From Labrenzia sp. R4_2 (lineage in GTDB: Bacteria > Pseudomonadota > Alphaproteobacteria > Rhizobiales > Stappiaceae): DNA of 64,000 bases. Both the position numbers and the translations under genes were made by a program. Numbering within the stretch: position 1 is the first letter of the stretch; each line of letters opens with the position of its first letter. The stretch lies in contig NZ_JAGHRJ010000003.1 of assembly GCF_017743865.1 (NCBI RefSeq), positions 248,001 through 312,000 of the forward strand. Direction: 5' to 3'. Shown here in pieces: positions 1-9,917 of this stretch. The notes under the pieces were generated by a model. That model was not told the origin of the DNA, ran no database searches, and saw only the letters and a list, made by a program, of their open reading frames with translations.

Positions 1-125
1 GTCATTCAGCCGAGTTTGAAGAATGGCGCTGGGAAGATGTATCCCGGCTGCCGGAATTGATCGTCCCCTTCAAACGCCCGGTTTACGAGAAGGTTGTGGC
101 CGCCTTTTCGCATCTGACGATATAA
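1..125 (+). CDS. rppH: RNA pyrophosphohydrolase (RppH/NudH), 3' end only
   Basis: The window opens inside a reading frame (first full codon at 3, TAA at 123-125) encoding about 40 C-terminal residues. The pattern [20 protein letters not shown] followed by KRPVYEKVV is the typical alphaproteobacterial C-terminus of the Nudix hydrolase RppH, which removes pyrophosphate from the 5' triphosphate end of mRNAs to start decay. The Nudix box itself lies outside the window, so assignment rests on the tail only. An internal ATG at 23 is out of frame and is not a gene. Confidence 0.7.
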   Translation, partial: HSAEFEEWRWEDVSRLPELIVPFKRPVYEKVVAAFSHLTI

Positions 126-159
126 ACCCAGAGCCCATGTTTTCGTCGGGTCTGTTGTT

Positions 160-177
160 CCAAAGCGTCAGCTTTGG
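160..177 (+). terminator. possible terminator hairpin after rppH
   Basis: A perfect 7-bp stem (CCAAAGC, loop GTCA, GCTTTGG) lies 35 bases after the rppH stop. A short T run (GTTTTT) follows only about 15 bases downstream, so it is a weak candidate for a rho-independent terminator separating rppH from the formate dehydrogenase operon. Confidence 0.3.
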
Positions 178-263
178 GATCGCGCTTGTCGTTTTTCAAA
201 CAGACAGGCCTGAGTTCGCTGGATAACATCCGGCCAACGAAATCATTCTGGGAGTAAACGCCA

Positions 264-1940
264 ATGTCTTTCGGCAAGGGGCTTTCACGCAAGCCGTCCC
301 AGCCAAAAGGGCGTCAATTGGAGGATGCGGCACTTACAGAAGTGCAGGCGCTGCTTGGAGATGAGCCGCGCCGCCGCGATCTGTTGATTGAACATCTGCA
401 CAAAATCCAAGATGCATATGGGTGTCTGGAGGCGCGGCATCTGCGTGCGCTGGCAGAGGAAATGCGTCTTTCTCAGGCCGAGGTCTATGAAGTCGCGAGC
501 TTTTACCACCACTTCGACATTGTCCGCGAAGGCGAGGCAAAACCGGCACCGGTGACTGTCCGTGTGTGCGACAGCATCACGTGTTCGCTCAAAGGCGCGG
601 ATGCCTTGGCGGCGGCTCTGGAAAATGGTGTGGACCCGAGCAAAGTCCGGATACAGAAAGTGCCCTGCATAGGCCGGTGCGCAGCTGCCCCGGCCGCTCA
701 AGTGGGCAAGCGGGCGGTCGATCATGCAAACGAGATGTCTGTCCGCTCTCTGCTGTTTGAAGGAACAGTTACGCCGGAGATCCCGCAATACACAGGCTTT
801 GAGGCCTATCGTACATCAGGCGGTTACAAAGTCCTGGAGCGTGTCAGGTCTGGCGAGTTGACAGCCGAATCCGTGGCCGATCTTGTACTGGCCGCGGGTC
901 TGCGTGGTCTGGGTGGTGCAGGCTTTCCGACCGGTACCAAGTGGAAGATTGTCCACGATCTTCCGGGACCGAAATTCCTGACGATCAATGGCGACGAAGG
1001 CGAGCCGGGGACGTTCAAGGACCGGTATCACCTGGAGAGCGATCCGCACCGTCTCCTTGAAGGTGCTCTTGTTGCTGCCCATGCGATTTCTGCCGATCGG
1101 ATCTATCTCTACATGCGGGACGAGTACCCTGCCGTTCTGGAGATTTTGAACACGGAAATCGAGGCGCTGCGGTCAGCCGGTATCATCACAACGATCGATA
1201 TCGAGATTCGCCGGGGCGCTGGCGCGTACATTTGCGGCGAAGAAAGCGCAATGATCGAGTCGATCGAAGGCAAGCGTGGTTTGCCCCGTCATCGCCCGCC
1301 GTTCATTGCTCAAGTCGGTCTGTTTGGCCGCCCAACTCTCAACCACAATATCGAGACGCTTTTCTGGATCCGCGACATTGTTGAAAAAGGGCCGGAGTGG
1401 TTTGCCGAGCAAGGGCGTCGGGGGCACAAGGGTTTCCGGTCTTTCTCGGTATCAGGCCGTGTCAGGGAGCCGGGTGTGAAACTGGCTCCGGCCGGAATCA
1501 CCATGAACGAACTGCTTGAAGAATATTGCGGTGGCATGGAAGACGGCCACAGCTTCAAGGGCTATCTGCCGGGTGGCGCATCCGGTGGCATCCTGCCGGC
1601 TTCGCTCGCAGATGAACCGCTTGATTTCGGCACGCTCGACAAGCACGGCTGCTTCATTGGCAGCCACGCGATTGTTGTCTTTTCGGATCAGGATGACATG
1701 CGCGATGCGGCCCTAAACTTGATGCGGTTCTTCAAGCATGAGAGCTGCGGTCAGTGCACACCGTGCCGGTCTGGCACTGAAAAAATGGAAAAGTTGCTCG
1801 CTGAGGGCGACTGGGATCAGGACAAGATTGCTGATCTGGACGCAGTCATGCGTTCAGCGTCCATTTGTGGTCTTGGACAAGCCGCCAGCAACCCTGTGGC
1901 GTCCGTGCTAAAATTCTTCTCCGAGGAGTTTGAAGTATGA
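264..1940 (+). CDS. fdsB: NAD-dependent formate dehydrogenase, fused diaphorase (beta) subunit
   Basis: This 558-residue protein fuses two complex-I-like modules. Residues 1-160 resemble NuoE/FdsG (thioredoxin-like [2Fe-2S] domain; Cys102, Cys107, Cys135, Cys139). Residues 180-558 resemble NuoF/FdsB, with the FMN/NADH-binding GLRGLGGAGFPTGTKW at 212-227, the INGDEGEPG segment near 241, and a [4Fe-4S] site at Cys495, Cys498, Cys501 and Cys535. It would pass electrons from the alpha subunit to NAD+ in the cytoplasm. The fused architecture matches the Fdh1B type known from Methylobacterium rather than the separate FdsG+FdsB arrangement. GGGAG sits nine bases before the ATG. Its stop overlaps the alpha-subunit start (ATGA at 1937-1940), so the two are translationally coupled. 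Confidence 0.9.
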   Translation: MSFGKGLSRKPSQPKGRQLEDAALTEVQALLGDEPRRRDLLIEHLHKIQDAYGCLEARHLRALAEEMRLSQAEVYEVASFYHHFDIVREGEAKPAPVTVRVCDSITCSLKGADALAAALENGVDPSKVRIQKVPCIGRCAAAPAAQVGKRAVDHANEMSVRSLLFEGTVTPEIPQYTGFEAYRTSGGYKVLERVRSGELTAESVADLVLAAGLRGLGGAGFPTGTKWKIVHDLPGPKFLTINGDEGEPGTFKDRYHLESDPHRLLEGALVAAHAISADRIYLYMRDEYPAVLEILNTEIEALRSAGIITTIDIEIRRGAGAYICGEESAMIESIEGKRGLPRHRPPFIAQVGLFGRPTLNHNIETLFWIRDIVEKGPEWFAEQGRRGHKGFRSFSVSGRVREPGVKLAPAGITMNELLEEYCGGMEDGHSFKGYLPGGASGGILPASLADEPLDFGTLDKHGCFIGSHAIVVFSDQDDMRDAALNLMRFFKHESCGQCTPCRSGTEKMEKLLAEGDWDQDKIADLDAVMRSASICGLGQAASNPVASVLKFFSEEFEV

Positions 1941-4705
1941 GCAACATCACCTTCTCTCTCGACGGGAAAACCGTAACAGCGGAAGACGGCGAAACCATTT
2001 GGCAAGTGGCGAAACGCGAAGGCGTCGCCATTCCGCATCTCTGCCACAAGGATGCGCCAGGATACCGGTCTGATGGAAACTGCCGGGCCTGTATGGTCGA
2101 TATTGAGGGCGAGCGCACGCTTGCGGCCTCCTGTATCCGCACACCGGCCGAAGGCATGGTTGTCCAGACGGCCACGGAGCGCGCGTCCAAGGCGCGCGAG
2201 ATGGTGTTCGAGCTTCTTGCCTCTGACCAGCCGAGCCGCGATCAGCACCCGGACCCGGAGAGCGATTTTTTCAAATGGTCCGATGCGATTGGTGTCACCT
2301 CCAGCCGTTTCGCACCGTGCGAAAAGCCGGCTCAGGATGTGTCCCATCCCGCAATTGCCGTGAATCTCGACGCTTGTATCGCCTGTAATTTGTGCGAACG
2401 AGCCTGTCGGGAAGTCCAGGTGAACGACGTTATCGGAATGGCGGATCGCGGGTCCCACACGGCTCCGGTCTTTGACCTTGCCGACCCCATGGGCCTGTCC
2501 ACCTGTGTGGCCTGCGGTGAGTGCGTTTCGGCTTGTCCGACCGGCGCACTGATGGAAAAGAGCCTGCTCGACGCAGACGCGAAGTCCCGGGAAGTCTATG
2601 CGGATGAGACCATCGACAGTGTGTGCCCGTTCTGCGGTGTGGGCTGTCTGACATCTGTTTCCGTGAAGGACGGAAAGGTCGTGAGTGTTGAAGGCCGCAA
2701 CGGCCCAGCCAATGAAAACCGGTTGTGCGTCAAAGGCCGCTTCGGTTTTGACTATGTATCAAGCCCTGAGCGACTGACAAAACCGCTGATCCGCCGAGAC
2801 GATGCGCCGAAGGATGCGGGCATCTCGCTAACCCTCGACAACTATCTCGAGGTCTTCCGCGAAGCGACCTGGGACGAGGCGCTGGATCGGGCGGCAAATG
2901 GCCTGAAAGCGACGTTTGAGACCAAGGGCGGTGCGGGCATCGCCGGGTTCGGGTCTGCAAAGGGCTCCAACGAAGAAGCCTATCTTTTCCAGAAGCTCAT
3001 TCGTCAGGGATTTCAGACGAACAATGTCGACCACTGCACACGGCTTTGCCATGCTTCATCCGTTGCGGCACTGATGGAAGGTATCGGCTCCGGGGCCGTC
3101 ACTGCACCGTTCAACGCGGCAGAAGATGCCGACTGCATGATCGTGATCGGTGCGCGGCCCGAACAGAACCACCCGGTCGCCGCGACCTACATCAAGCAGG
3201 CGGCAAAGAACGGCACCAAGCTGATCGTCATGGATCCGCGCGGGCAGGGGCTGATGCGCCACGCCGATTACGGGCTCAAGTTCAAGCCCGGTACGGATGT
3301 TGCCATGCTCAACGCCATCCTGAACGTCATCGTGAGCGAAAAGCTCTATGATGAGCAATATATCGCTGCACATGTGGATGGCTTTGAAGCCCTGAAGGAA
3401 AAGATCCAGGATTTCACCCCGGAAGCCATGGAACCGGTTTGCGGCATTGATGCCGTCACCTTGCGCGAGGTTGCCCGGCTTTACGCGACCAGCCCGCGCT
3501 CGATTATCTACTGGGGCATGGGTGTTTCCCAGCACGTTCATGGCACTGACAATGTCCGCTGCCTGATCGCCATGGCACTGACGACTGGCCAGATCGGCCG
3601 TCCAGGGACCGGCCTCCACCCGCTGCGCGGCCAGAACAACGTGCAAGGCGCCTCCGACGCGGGACTCATCCCGATGGTTTTCCCGGACTACCGGTCCGTC
3701 GAAAATGTCGACATCCGGACAGAATATGAAGATGCCTGGGGCCGTACGCTTGACCCAGTTCGCGGTCTGACCGTCGTCGAGATCATGGACGATATCCTGG
3801 CTGGTGGCATTGAGGCCATGTACATCCAAGGCGAGAATCCGGCTATGTCCGATCCGGATCAGAACCATGCACGAAAGGCCCTTTCCAGCCTGAAGCATCT
3901 GGTGGTTCAGGACATCTTTTTGACCGAAACCGCCTGGCATGCGGATGTGGTCCTGCCGGCCTCCGCTCATGCGGAAAAGCTCGGCACCTACACCAACACC
4001 AACCGTCAGGTTCAAATCGGCCGGCCTTGTGTCCCGATGCCGGGCGAAGCGCGCGCAGATTGGGAGCTGATTATTGCAATCGCCAACCGGCTGGGGCTCG
4101 ATTGGTCCTATGACGGCGTACCGGCGATCTACGAGGAAATGCGCTCCCACATGGCGTCCATCCAGAATATCTCCTGGGAGCGTCTGGAGCGCGATGGAAC
4201 GGTGACCTATCCGGCAGACAGCCCGGACAAGCCCGGCAACGAGATCCTGTTCGGTCAGTCGTTCCCGACGGCTGATGGCCGGGGCAAGATCGTGCCAACG
4301 GACTTGGTCCCACCGGATGAAACGCCGGATGAGGACTTCCCGATGGTCTTGACCACCGGACGGATGCTGGAGCATTGGCATACCGGTGCGATGACCCGCC
4401 GGGCGGCAGTTCTGGATGCGATCGAACCGGAACCGGTGGTCTCGATGAACCCGCGCGACATCAAGCTTCAAGGCTTGGAGATTGGCCAACAGGTGACTGT
4501 GGAAACACGCAGGGGGGCGATCACGCTGACACTTCGAGCGGACCGTGACGTGTCGACTGGGATGATGTTCGTGCCCTTCTGTTTTTATGAGGCGCCGGCG
4601 AACTTCCTCACAAATCCGCAGCTCGATCCGTTCGGCAAGATCCCGGAGTTCAAGTTCTGCGCGGCCCGGATTTCAGCCGCCGAACACCAGGAAGCTGCGG
4701 AATAA
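1937..4705 (+). CDS. fdsA: formate dehydrogenase alpha subunit (Mo/W-bis-MGD, Cys type)
   Basis: The 922-residue catalytic subunit oxidises formate to CO2. In order: an N-terminal ferredoxin-type [2Fe-2S] domain (Cys36, Cys49, Cys52, Cys66), a histidine/cysteine segment near 103-128, two [4Fe-4S] sets (Cys147/150/153/157 and Cys190/193/196/200), the cluster at the start of the molybdopterin domain (Cys230, Cys233, Cys237, Cys264), then the molybdopterin oxidoreductase and dinucleotide-binding domains. The metal ligand is Cys371 followed by His372 (CTRLCHASS), encoded by TGC, so no selenocysteine is used. No fdhD, fdsD or cofactor gene follows; the operon ends at a terminator. Mo and W cannot be distinguished from sequence. 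Confidence 0.93.
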   Translation: MSNITFSLDGKTVTAEDGETIWQVAKREGVAIPHLCHKDAPGYRSDGNCRACMVDIEGERTLAASCIRTPAEGMVVQTATERASKAREMVFELLASDQPSRDQHPDPESDFFKWSDAIGVTSSRFAPCEKPAQDVSHPAIAVNLDACIACNLCERACREVQVNDVIGMADRGSHTAPVFDLADPMGLSTCVACGECVSACPTGALMEKSLLDADAKSREVYADETIDSVCPFCGVGCLTSVSVKDGKVVSVEGRNGPANENRLCVKGRFGFDYVSSPERLTKPLIRRDDAPKDAGISLTLDNYLEVFREATWDEALDRAANGLKATFETKGGAGIAGFGSAKGSNEEAYLFQKLIRQGFQTNNVDHCTRLCHASSVAALMEGIGSGAVTAPFNAAEDADCMIVIGARPEQNHPVAATYIKQAAKNGTKLIVMDPRGQGLMRHADYGLKFKPGTDVAMLNAILNVIVSEKLYDEQYIAAHVDGFEALKEKIQDFTPEAMEPVCGIDAVTLREVARLYATSPRSIIYWGMGVSQHVHGTDNVRCLIAMALTTGQIGRPGTGLHPLRGQNNVQGASDAGLIPMVFPDYRSVENVDIRTEYEDAWGRTLDPVRGLTVVEIMDDILAGGIEAMYIQGENPAMSDPDQNHARKALSSLKHLVVQDIFLTETAWHADVVLPASAHAEKLGTYTNTNRQVQIGRPCVPMPGEARADWELIIAIANRLGLDWSYDGVPAIYEEMRSHMASIQNISWERLERDGTVTYPADSPDKPGNEILFGQSFPTADGRGKIVPTDLVPPDETPDEDFPMVLTTGRMLEHWHTGAMTRRAAVLDAIEPEPVVSMNPRDIKLQGLEIGQQVTVETRRGAITLTLRADRDVSTGMMFVPFCFYEAPANFLTNPQLDPFGKIPEFKFCAARISAAEHQEAAE

Positions 4706-4725
4706 ATCTCCCGATCATTAAACAA

Positions 4726-4751
4726 AAAGGGCGGCCCTGCGGCCGCTCTTT
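4726..4751. terminator. bidirectional rho-independent terminator
   Basis: An 11-bp stem (AAAGGGCGGCC / GGCCGCTCTTT, one G-T pair) with a CTGC loop lies 20 bases after the formate dehydrogenase operon. A-rich and T-rich flanks on both sides suit termination of fdsA and of the convergent minus-strand gene ending at 4774. Confidence 0.85.
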
Positions 4752-4773
4752 CATTTCTGCATTTCCCGAGGCC

Positions 4774-6942
4774 TTAGTTTGCCTTGACCTGAATGTTCAA
4801 GAGGTCCGGCAGGGTTTGAGGCGCCGCCAAGCTGCCGACAATTTGCGCCAGCGGGACAGGTGCCTGCGGCTTGAGGCTCACAGTGATCTCGCCTGGATTT
4901 TTGAGAAACCTTGAAACCGCTGATCGAACCATTTCGGTGAAAGCAGCATTTTGGATTGGCGCCGTCATTTCGGCTGCCTGCTCCGTCAGAGCTTCGCGGA
5001 ACACATTGACCGGTATGTTCTGGTCATTGGCGATGTGAGCGAGACCGTTCTCGGTAACGCCGTCGTCGACAAACCGGATGCGGGCGTCGATGAACTGGGC
5101 AACGATCAAGGCCATCTGACCCTGGCCCTCAGGATCTTGAAAAAGCTCTTTCGGAACATTGCCGAACCGCGCGGAAGCCTCTGCGCGTCCAACCCCTTCC
5201 ATTTCGAAAGTAAGCCGTTCGAGGTTGAGTTCCTTTGTGGCTTCATCCCAATAAAGACGCGTTTCATCAGACCAGATGATCTCGGAGATCCCAAGCGCTT
5301 CCAAAAATGCTTCCACTTCCGGATCGCCCAAAGCCTTCGCAGGGATCTGAATGCCGTCGTTCTTGGCATAATAGCTTGTAGGGATGGGCGGCACCGTTGA
5401 AGACATTCGCATCTCAGCACGGTTCACACTGGTGACACCAGCATCCGGCACGGCGACCTTAAGCCCCTCCACTTCATACGAAATGGACCGCGGCATGAAC
5501 GCCCGAAGGACGTCCAAAGGGTTCTCCTCGCCATAATCGGGATTGTCGACCAACGTTGCGATCATGCTTTCCATCGGAGCAAAGTCGGCGAATTCAATAT
5601 CGCCAAGTGCGGCCCATTCCAAAGACATGGCTGCACCCTCGGGCAGGTCTGGGGCGGCAACACCGACAAGCATCATTTCCCCGATGCCATCAGAACTGAC
5701 ATTTGTCAGTGCGGCCTCCTTGATGGTCACCTTTGCAGGTGTGTCCACGCCTGCTTGCTCTATGCTGACGTCAATTCCGGAAACACGCGCGTCTGCGATC
5801 GCAAAGGAGCGGTAGATCTGGAAAACATTGGTGATGATGTCGACAGGCTCCGGCAATTCTCCGGCAATCATCTTGTCCATCAGATCGAGGAAATCATTTT
5901 CGCGTTTTACGAAGGTCAAATCATCCATCGAGCTCCGGTCGATCTTGAAGGCAATCGTCGTCCCGTCGCCCAGATCCTGCCGAGTGGAATAATCAACCGC
6001 AGAAGCCGTCCTGATAACTGTTACTTGATCACCGGTCTCCGGAACATCCGGATCGAGCAGCGCAATCAGGGCGTTTGCATCCATGTCCTCATAGACAGTC
6101 TTTCCCTGGGACGTGGTTTGAGTAAGTGTCTGCCGGCTGGTCTCATCTCGGGTTTCGAGGGTCTGGGTCATCTTGTCGAGCGAATAACGTGCGATCTTTC
6201 CGTCGACCGCCCCGGCCATGAGATACCCGTCCAGTTGAACGGTTCCAGACATGACTTGGGCTTCGTTACCGTCTTCGTCTGCATATGCTTCCAGCGTCAT
6301 GGCTGTCGTATCGACCCGAACCTCATCATAGGAAGCTTGCAGGAGGGTTTTGAAAAACGGCAACCATCGGCTGGCTTGACTACCCGGATCTTCGGCAGGC
6401 AGTTCGGGTATGGTGAAGCTGTAGTTTTCAGCTTTTGCTCCCGACATCCGTGCGTCCGCCAAAAAACGGCCTTCACCGTCAATGCTGGCTGATATGGTGA
6501 GGCTCGTGTCGTCTGAGTATGACCACCGGTCCGCGGAGAAAACGTTGTTGTCTTCGCTCAAACCTTCAATTGTCACCGTGCCCGCTGACAAGGACAGGTC
6601 GTAGGAAAGGCTTGTGTTTTCGGACGCATCTGCGTCAGCGTCATCACCGTCAAATCCCTCGGCAGGAAGATCTGTAATAACGCCTTTGAAACCGAGACTG
6701 GCGCCCGAGATCGTGAGTGTATCTGTGGTGCCGTCATAGTTGATCGCACCGTCCTCAACTGTAAACCCGAGATCCTTCAGGCCGGCAACATAAGCGTTAT
6801 AGGCTTCGAGCCCGGTCGTTTGCGCGCTGGCTATTCCAGGAGTAATTGCAAGAGCAAAACCGACCGAAAGCACGGTCGTTCTCATGGGCGCCAGGTAGGC
6901 GGGGCGGGGGCATTTGGAGAGAGGGCTGGAAAAATACAACAT
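4774..6942 (-). CDS. large secreted or periplasmic protein of unknown function
   Basis: I do not recognise this protein (722 residues from the ATG at 6942, 703 from the ATG at 6885). A hydrophobic stretch followed by ITPGIASAQT, from about residue 27 to 42, looks like a signal peptide cleaved after ASA. The start at 6942 has GGAG six bases upstream and gives a long n-region; the ATG at 6885 gives a standard signal peptide but has no clear ribosome site. The mature part is acidic, lacks cysteine and transmembrane segments, and alternates beta-strand-like stretches (TGLEAYNAYVAGLKDLGF at the start), suggesting an elongated beta-rich protein, perhaps AsmA/DUF2125-like in style. It is monocistronic, convergent with the formate dehydrogenase operon. 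Confidence 0.8.
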   Translation of the reverse strand: MLYFSSPLSKCPRPAYLAPMRTTVLSVGFALAITPGIASAQTTGLEAYNAYVAGLKDLGFTVEDGAINYDGTTDTLTISGASLGFKGVITDLPAEGFDGDDADADASENTSLSYDLSLSAGTVTIEGLSEDNNVFSADRWSYSDDTSLTISASIDGEGRFLADARMSGAKAENYSFTIPELPAEDPGSQASRWLPFFKTLLQASYDEVRVDTTAMTLEAYADEDGNEAQVMSGTVQLDGYLMAGAVDGKIARYSLDKMTQTLETRDETSRQTLTQTTSQGKTVYEDMDANALIALLDPDVPETGDQVTVIRTASAVDYSTRQDLGDGTTIAFKIDRSSMDDLTFVKRENDFLDLMDKMIAGELPEPVDIITNVFQIYRSFAIADARVSGIDVSIEQAGVDTPAKVTIKEAALTNVSSDGIGEMMLVGVAAPDLPEGAAMSLEWAALGDIEFADFAPMESMIATLVDNPDYGEENPLDVLRAFMPRSISYEVEGLKVAVPDAGVTSVNRAEMRMSSTVPPIPTSYYAKNDGIQIPAKALGDPEVEAFLEALGISEIIWSDETRLYWDEATKELNLERLTFEMEGVGRAEASARFGNVPKELFQDPEGQGQMALIVAQFIDARIRFVDDGVTENGLAHIANDQNIPVNVFREALTEQAAEMTAPIQNAAFTEMVRSAVSRFLKNPGEITVSLKPQAPVPLAQIVGSLAAPQTLPDLLNIQVKAN

Positions 6943-7068
6943 CTTGGCTCCGGTATCCGGGATAGTGGTCCGGCATATCCGAGGAAAAACACCCCTTGCC
7001 GTGATGACCTTTCAATAAACTATAGACCATTCTCACGAGAAGATGGCCCAAAGCTGGCGATCACTTTT

Positions 7069-8220
7069 TTATCCTTGCTTCTGCCATTCTTTGCGAACTT
7101 CAGCGCTGGTTTCGGAAGCGAGCGCGGCATGACTCTTTTGTTTGAACATGTCAGTTGGAACAAGTTGGCGCCAGGCCCAGACCGCTGTGCCACGCACAGT
7201 TTCATCCGGATCCTCCAGGTGCTGCTCAACAGAGTGTATGAGATCCGGTTTTCCGGAATTCCCGGCTGCAATCAGAACATTGCGCAGGAACCGGTTTCGG
7301 CCAATCCGTTTGATCGGAGATCCGGAAAAGAGTTTCCGGAACGCTGGATCGTCCAATTTCAACAAGTCTGCGAGCCGCGGAGACTTCAAATCCTCTCGGG
7401 CCACCAGTTTTGCCTCGCTTGCCGCTTCAGCAAATTTGTTCCAGGGACAGGCTGCCAGGCAATCGTCACAACCATAGATCCTGTTACCGATGGGTTTTCG
7501 AAATTCATCTGGAATGGGACCGGCATGTTCGATGGTGAGATAGGAAATGCAGCGCCGTGCATCCAGCTCGTAAGGCGCCGGAAAGGCATCTGTCGGACAA
7601 GCATCGAGGCACGCCTTGCAGGACCCGCAGTGATCGGTCTCCGCGCCGCTTTCCGGCAATTCCAGTGTCGTGAAGATAGAGCCCAGGAAGAACCAGGATC
7701 CGAGCTCCCGGGAAACCAGATTGGTGTGTTTGCCCTGCCAGCCAAGCCCGGCCGCCTGACCCAAAGGTTTTTCCATGACGGGCGCTGTATCGACGAACAC
7801 CTTCACATCTCCGCCCGCACGCGAGATCAGAAAACTGGCAAGTTCCTTAAGGCGCCCTTTGATAATGTCGTGATAATCGCGGTGCCGTGCGTAAACAGAG
7901 ACGCCGCCAGCGCCTTTGTCGCTCAGATACGCCAGTGGATGGTTCTCCGGGGCATTGTCAGGGCCATAGTTCATGGCCAGCATGATGACGGAATTCACCT
8001 CGGACCAAAGCGCTTTCGGCGCCGCTCTGCGTTCGGCAGTTTCGGCCATCCAGCTCATCGAGCCGTGATAGTTTTTTTTAAGAAACGTATTCAGCCGGTC
8101 TCTTGCGTCCGGAATACTGTCCGCGGCTGCAATGTTTAAGGCATCGAAGCCGAGTGCGGTTGCCTTTGCTTGGAGAGCTGCAACAAGTTTTTGCGTCTTG
8201 GTGTCCAAGGCAGGCCCCAA
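7069..8220 (-). CDS. queG: epoxyqueuosine reductase QueG
   Basis: The 383-residue protein is the cobalamin- and [4Fe-4S]-dependent enzyme that reduces epoxyqueuosine to queuosine in tRNA. Visible are the N-terminal DUF1730-type domain (residues 60-150), the two cluster motifs [16 protein letters not shown] and [11 protein letters not shown], and a C-terminal HEAT-like segment ([17 protein letters not shown]). The TTG at 8220 is the longest start; a TTG at 8208 is an alternative. It follows the glutathione S-transferase gene by seven bases and is probably cotranscribed with it. Its B12 requirement fits the cobalamin genes later in the window. Confidence 0.93.
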   Translation of the reverse strand: MGPALDTKTQKLVAALQAKATALGFDALNIAAADSIPDARDRLNTFLKKNYHGSMSWMAETAERRAAPKALWSEVNSVIMLAMNYGPDNAPENHPLAYLSDKGAGGVSVYARHRDYHDIIKGRLKELASFLISRAGGDVKVFVDTAPVMEKPLGQAAGLGWQGKHTNLVSRELGSWFFLGSIFTTLELPESGAETDHCGSCKACLDACPTDAFPAPYELDARRCISYLTIEHAGPIPDEFRKPIGNRIYGCDDCLAACPWNKFAEAASEAKLVAREDLKSPRLADLLKLDDPAFRKLFSGSPIKRIGRNRFLRNVLIAAGNSGKPDLIHSVEQHLEDPDETVRGTAVWAWRQLVPTDMFKQKSHAALASETSAEVRKEWQKQG

Positions 8221-8226
8221 CGGTGC

Positions 8227-8919
8227 TCAAAAATCGAGATCCGCATAGGTCGATGCGGGTGGCATTCCCAGAACCTTTTCTCCCAGAAGAGGCCTCATGC
8301 TGGGGCGGGATTTTACCCGCGCATACCAGTTCTTGATATCCTCTTCGTTGTGCCATTTCACCTCGCCGAGATAGTCGGCGCAAGATAGCGACGCAGCCAG
8401 CGCAAAATCCGCGAAAGAGAGGCGGTCGCCGGCAAGCCAGCGGCGGGACGCAACGAGGTAGCCAAAGTACTTCAGATGGTGGTCGATGTTGGCCCGGGCG
8501 ACCCGTAGAGCCGCAGAATCCGGCTCGCCCCCACCGGCGGATTTCGGCATGATCTGTTTGTAAATCCGCTCCCGCACCAGATGACCGATCACTTCGACGT
8601 CAAATTTTGCCAGTGCCCAATCCACCAGTCTGCGGGTTTCCGCACGTGCATCGGGATGATCGGGCATCAGCCTGCGATCGCCGATCGCATATCCGCGGGT
8701 CTCATCAAGGTACTCCATGATCGGACCAGGGCCACAAATTGCCGGACCTTCATTCTCGACCATCACCGGAATTGTGCCTGCAGCGTTCAGGATGAGCAAT
8801 TCCTGAGGCCGTTCCCACGGGTTGATATGCCGCTCCTCGAAAGCCGCACCATACTCGCTCAAGATCAGGCGAATAAACCGGGAGGAAGGTGAAAACGGGT
8901 GGTGATAAAGGGTCAGCAT
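8227..8919 (-). CDS. glutathione S-transferase family protein
   Basis: This 230-residue cytoplasmic protein has an N-terminal thioredoxin-like GST domain (MLTLYHHPFSPSSRFIRL; then the cis-Pro region GTIPVMVEN) and a C-terminal all-helical domain with the N-capping-like segment LSFADFALAASL. I chose the ATG at 8919 because the GST fold begins there. The frame stays open to 9033, but the extra residues do not look like part of the family. The role (detoxification or another thiol transfer) cannot be told from sequence. It is the first gene of a pair with queG. Confidence 0.88.
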   Translation of the reverse strand: MLTLYHHPFSPSSRFIRLILSEYGAAFEERHINPWERPQELLILNAAGTIPVMVENEGPAICGPGPIMEYLDETRGYAIGDRRLMPDHPDARAETRRLVDWALAKFDVEVIGHLVRERIYKQIMPKSAGGGEPDSAALRVARANIDHHLKYFGYLVASRRWLAGDRLSFADFALAASLSCADYLGEVKWHNEEDIKNWYARVKSRPSMRPLLGEKVLGMPPASTYADLDF

Positions 8920-9110
8920 GAAAGCGTATAGAGCCTGAACTGTGGCAAGACTATGCCCGATGGCCGTGGCAGACGAGAAGTTTGCCTCAGAACTGGTTAT
9001 CAAGGGTTTGACGGAGGTCTCCGGGTCCGGCAAATAGGCGGTCGGAATTCGTCGCGACAGTTAGCGGATCAACCCGCCTGTCATCAAGGCTTTTGGAGAC
9101 CTGATACACA

Positions 9111-9917
9111 ATGGATGGCCAAACAATTGTAAATGCTCTCATTTTGGGAGTGGTTGAGGGGCTGACCGAGTTCATTCCGGTCTCCTCGACAGGGCATTTG
9201 CTCCTCATTGGTCATTTTCTGGGATTTGAGAGCACCGGCAAGACGTTTGAGGTGCTAATCCAGCTTGGAGCAATTCTGGCGATTCTGTCGGTTTATTCTG
9301 CACGGCTGTGGCAACTTGCGACGTCCTTGCCCAGTGATGCGGCCAGCCGAAGGTTTGTGTTCGGCATCCTGATTGCCTTTCTTCCGGCTGCCATCATCGG
9401 GGTCATGGCGCATGGCTTCATCAAAGAGGTGCTGTTTGAAACTCCAGCACTCGTCTGCACGACATTGTTGGTTGGCGGTATCATTTTGTTGTGGATCGAC
9501 CGCCTCGAGCTTTCACCGAAATACACCAACGTGATGGACTATCCGCTGTCTCTTTGCCTGAAGATCGGGTTCTGCCAGTGCCTGGCAATGGTTCCCGGTG
9601 TCTCCCGGTCCGGGGCAACCATCGCCGGGTCGCTGTTGATGGGCACGGACAAGCGGTCTGCGGCCGAGTTTTCCTTCTTTCTCGCCATGCCGACCATGGC
9701 GGGGGCCTTTGCCTATGATCTTTATAAAAACCGGAATGTGATTTCGACGGACGATGTCGTCCTGATCAGTATTGGATTTGTCGCCTCCTTCATCGCGGGT
9801 TTCTTTGTTGTCAAAGGGCTCCTCGATTTCGTCTCCCGTCATGGCTTTGCGCCTTTTGCCTGGTGGCGCATTTTTGTCGGTCTGGCCGGTTTTGCCGGTC
9901 TTTATTTCCTAGGCTGA
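9111..9917 (+). CDS. uppP: undecaprenyl-diphosphatase UppP (BacA)
   Basis: The 268-residue polytopic inner-membrane protein has the two BacA signatures: [20 protein letters not shown] near residues 13-32 and [15 protein letters not shown] near 162. It dephosphorylates undecaprenyl diphosphate so that the lipid carrier can be reused in peptidoglycan and polysaccharide synthesis. Length and hydrophobic pattern match the family. Its 3' end overlaps the convergent WYL regulator by nine bases. Confidence 0.95.
   Translation: MDGQTIVNALILGVVEGLTEFIPVSSTGHLLLIGHFLGFESTGKTFEVLIQLGAILAILSVYSARLWQLATSLPSDAASRRFVFGILIAFLPAAIIGVMAHGFIKEVLFETPALVCTTLLVGGIILLWIDRLELSPKYTNVMDYPLSLCLKIGFCQCLAMVPGVSRSGATIAGSLLMGTDKRSAAEFSFFLAMPTMAGAFAYDLYKNRNVISTDDVVLISIGFVASFIAGFFVVKGLLDFVSRHGFAPFAWWRIFVGLAGFAGLYFLG

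Noticed and set aside
3056-4489. 477-codon open frame on the minus strand opposite the formate dehydrogenase alpha gene
   Set aside because: It is a mirror of the strongly supported alpha-subunit frame in GC-rich DNA, with no ribosome site and no family features.
5755-6492. 245-codon plus-strand frame inside the large secreted protein gene
   Set aside because: Antisense mirror of a gene with a signal peptide and ribosome site; composition is not protein-like.
6820-8139. 439-codon plus-strand frame opposite queG
   Set aside because: queG is unambiguous on the minus strand with both iron-sulphur motifs; the plus-strand product has no recognisable features.
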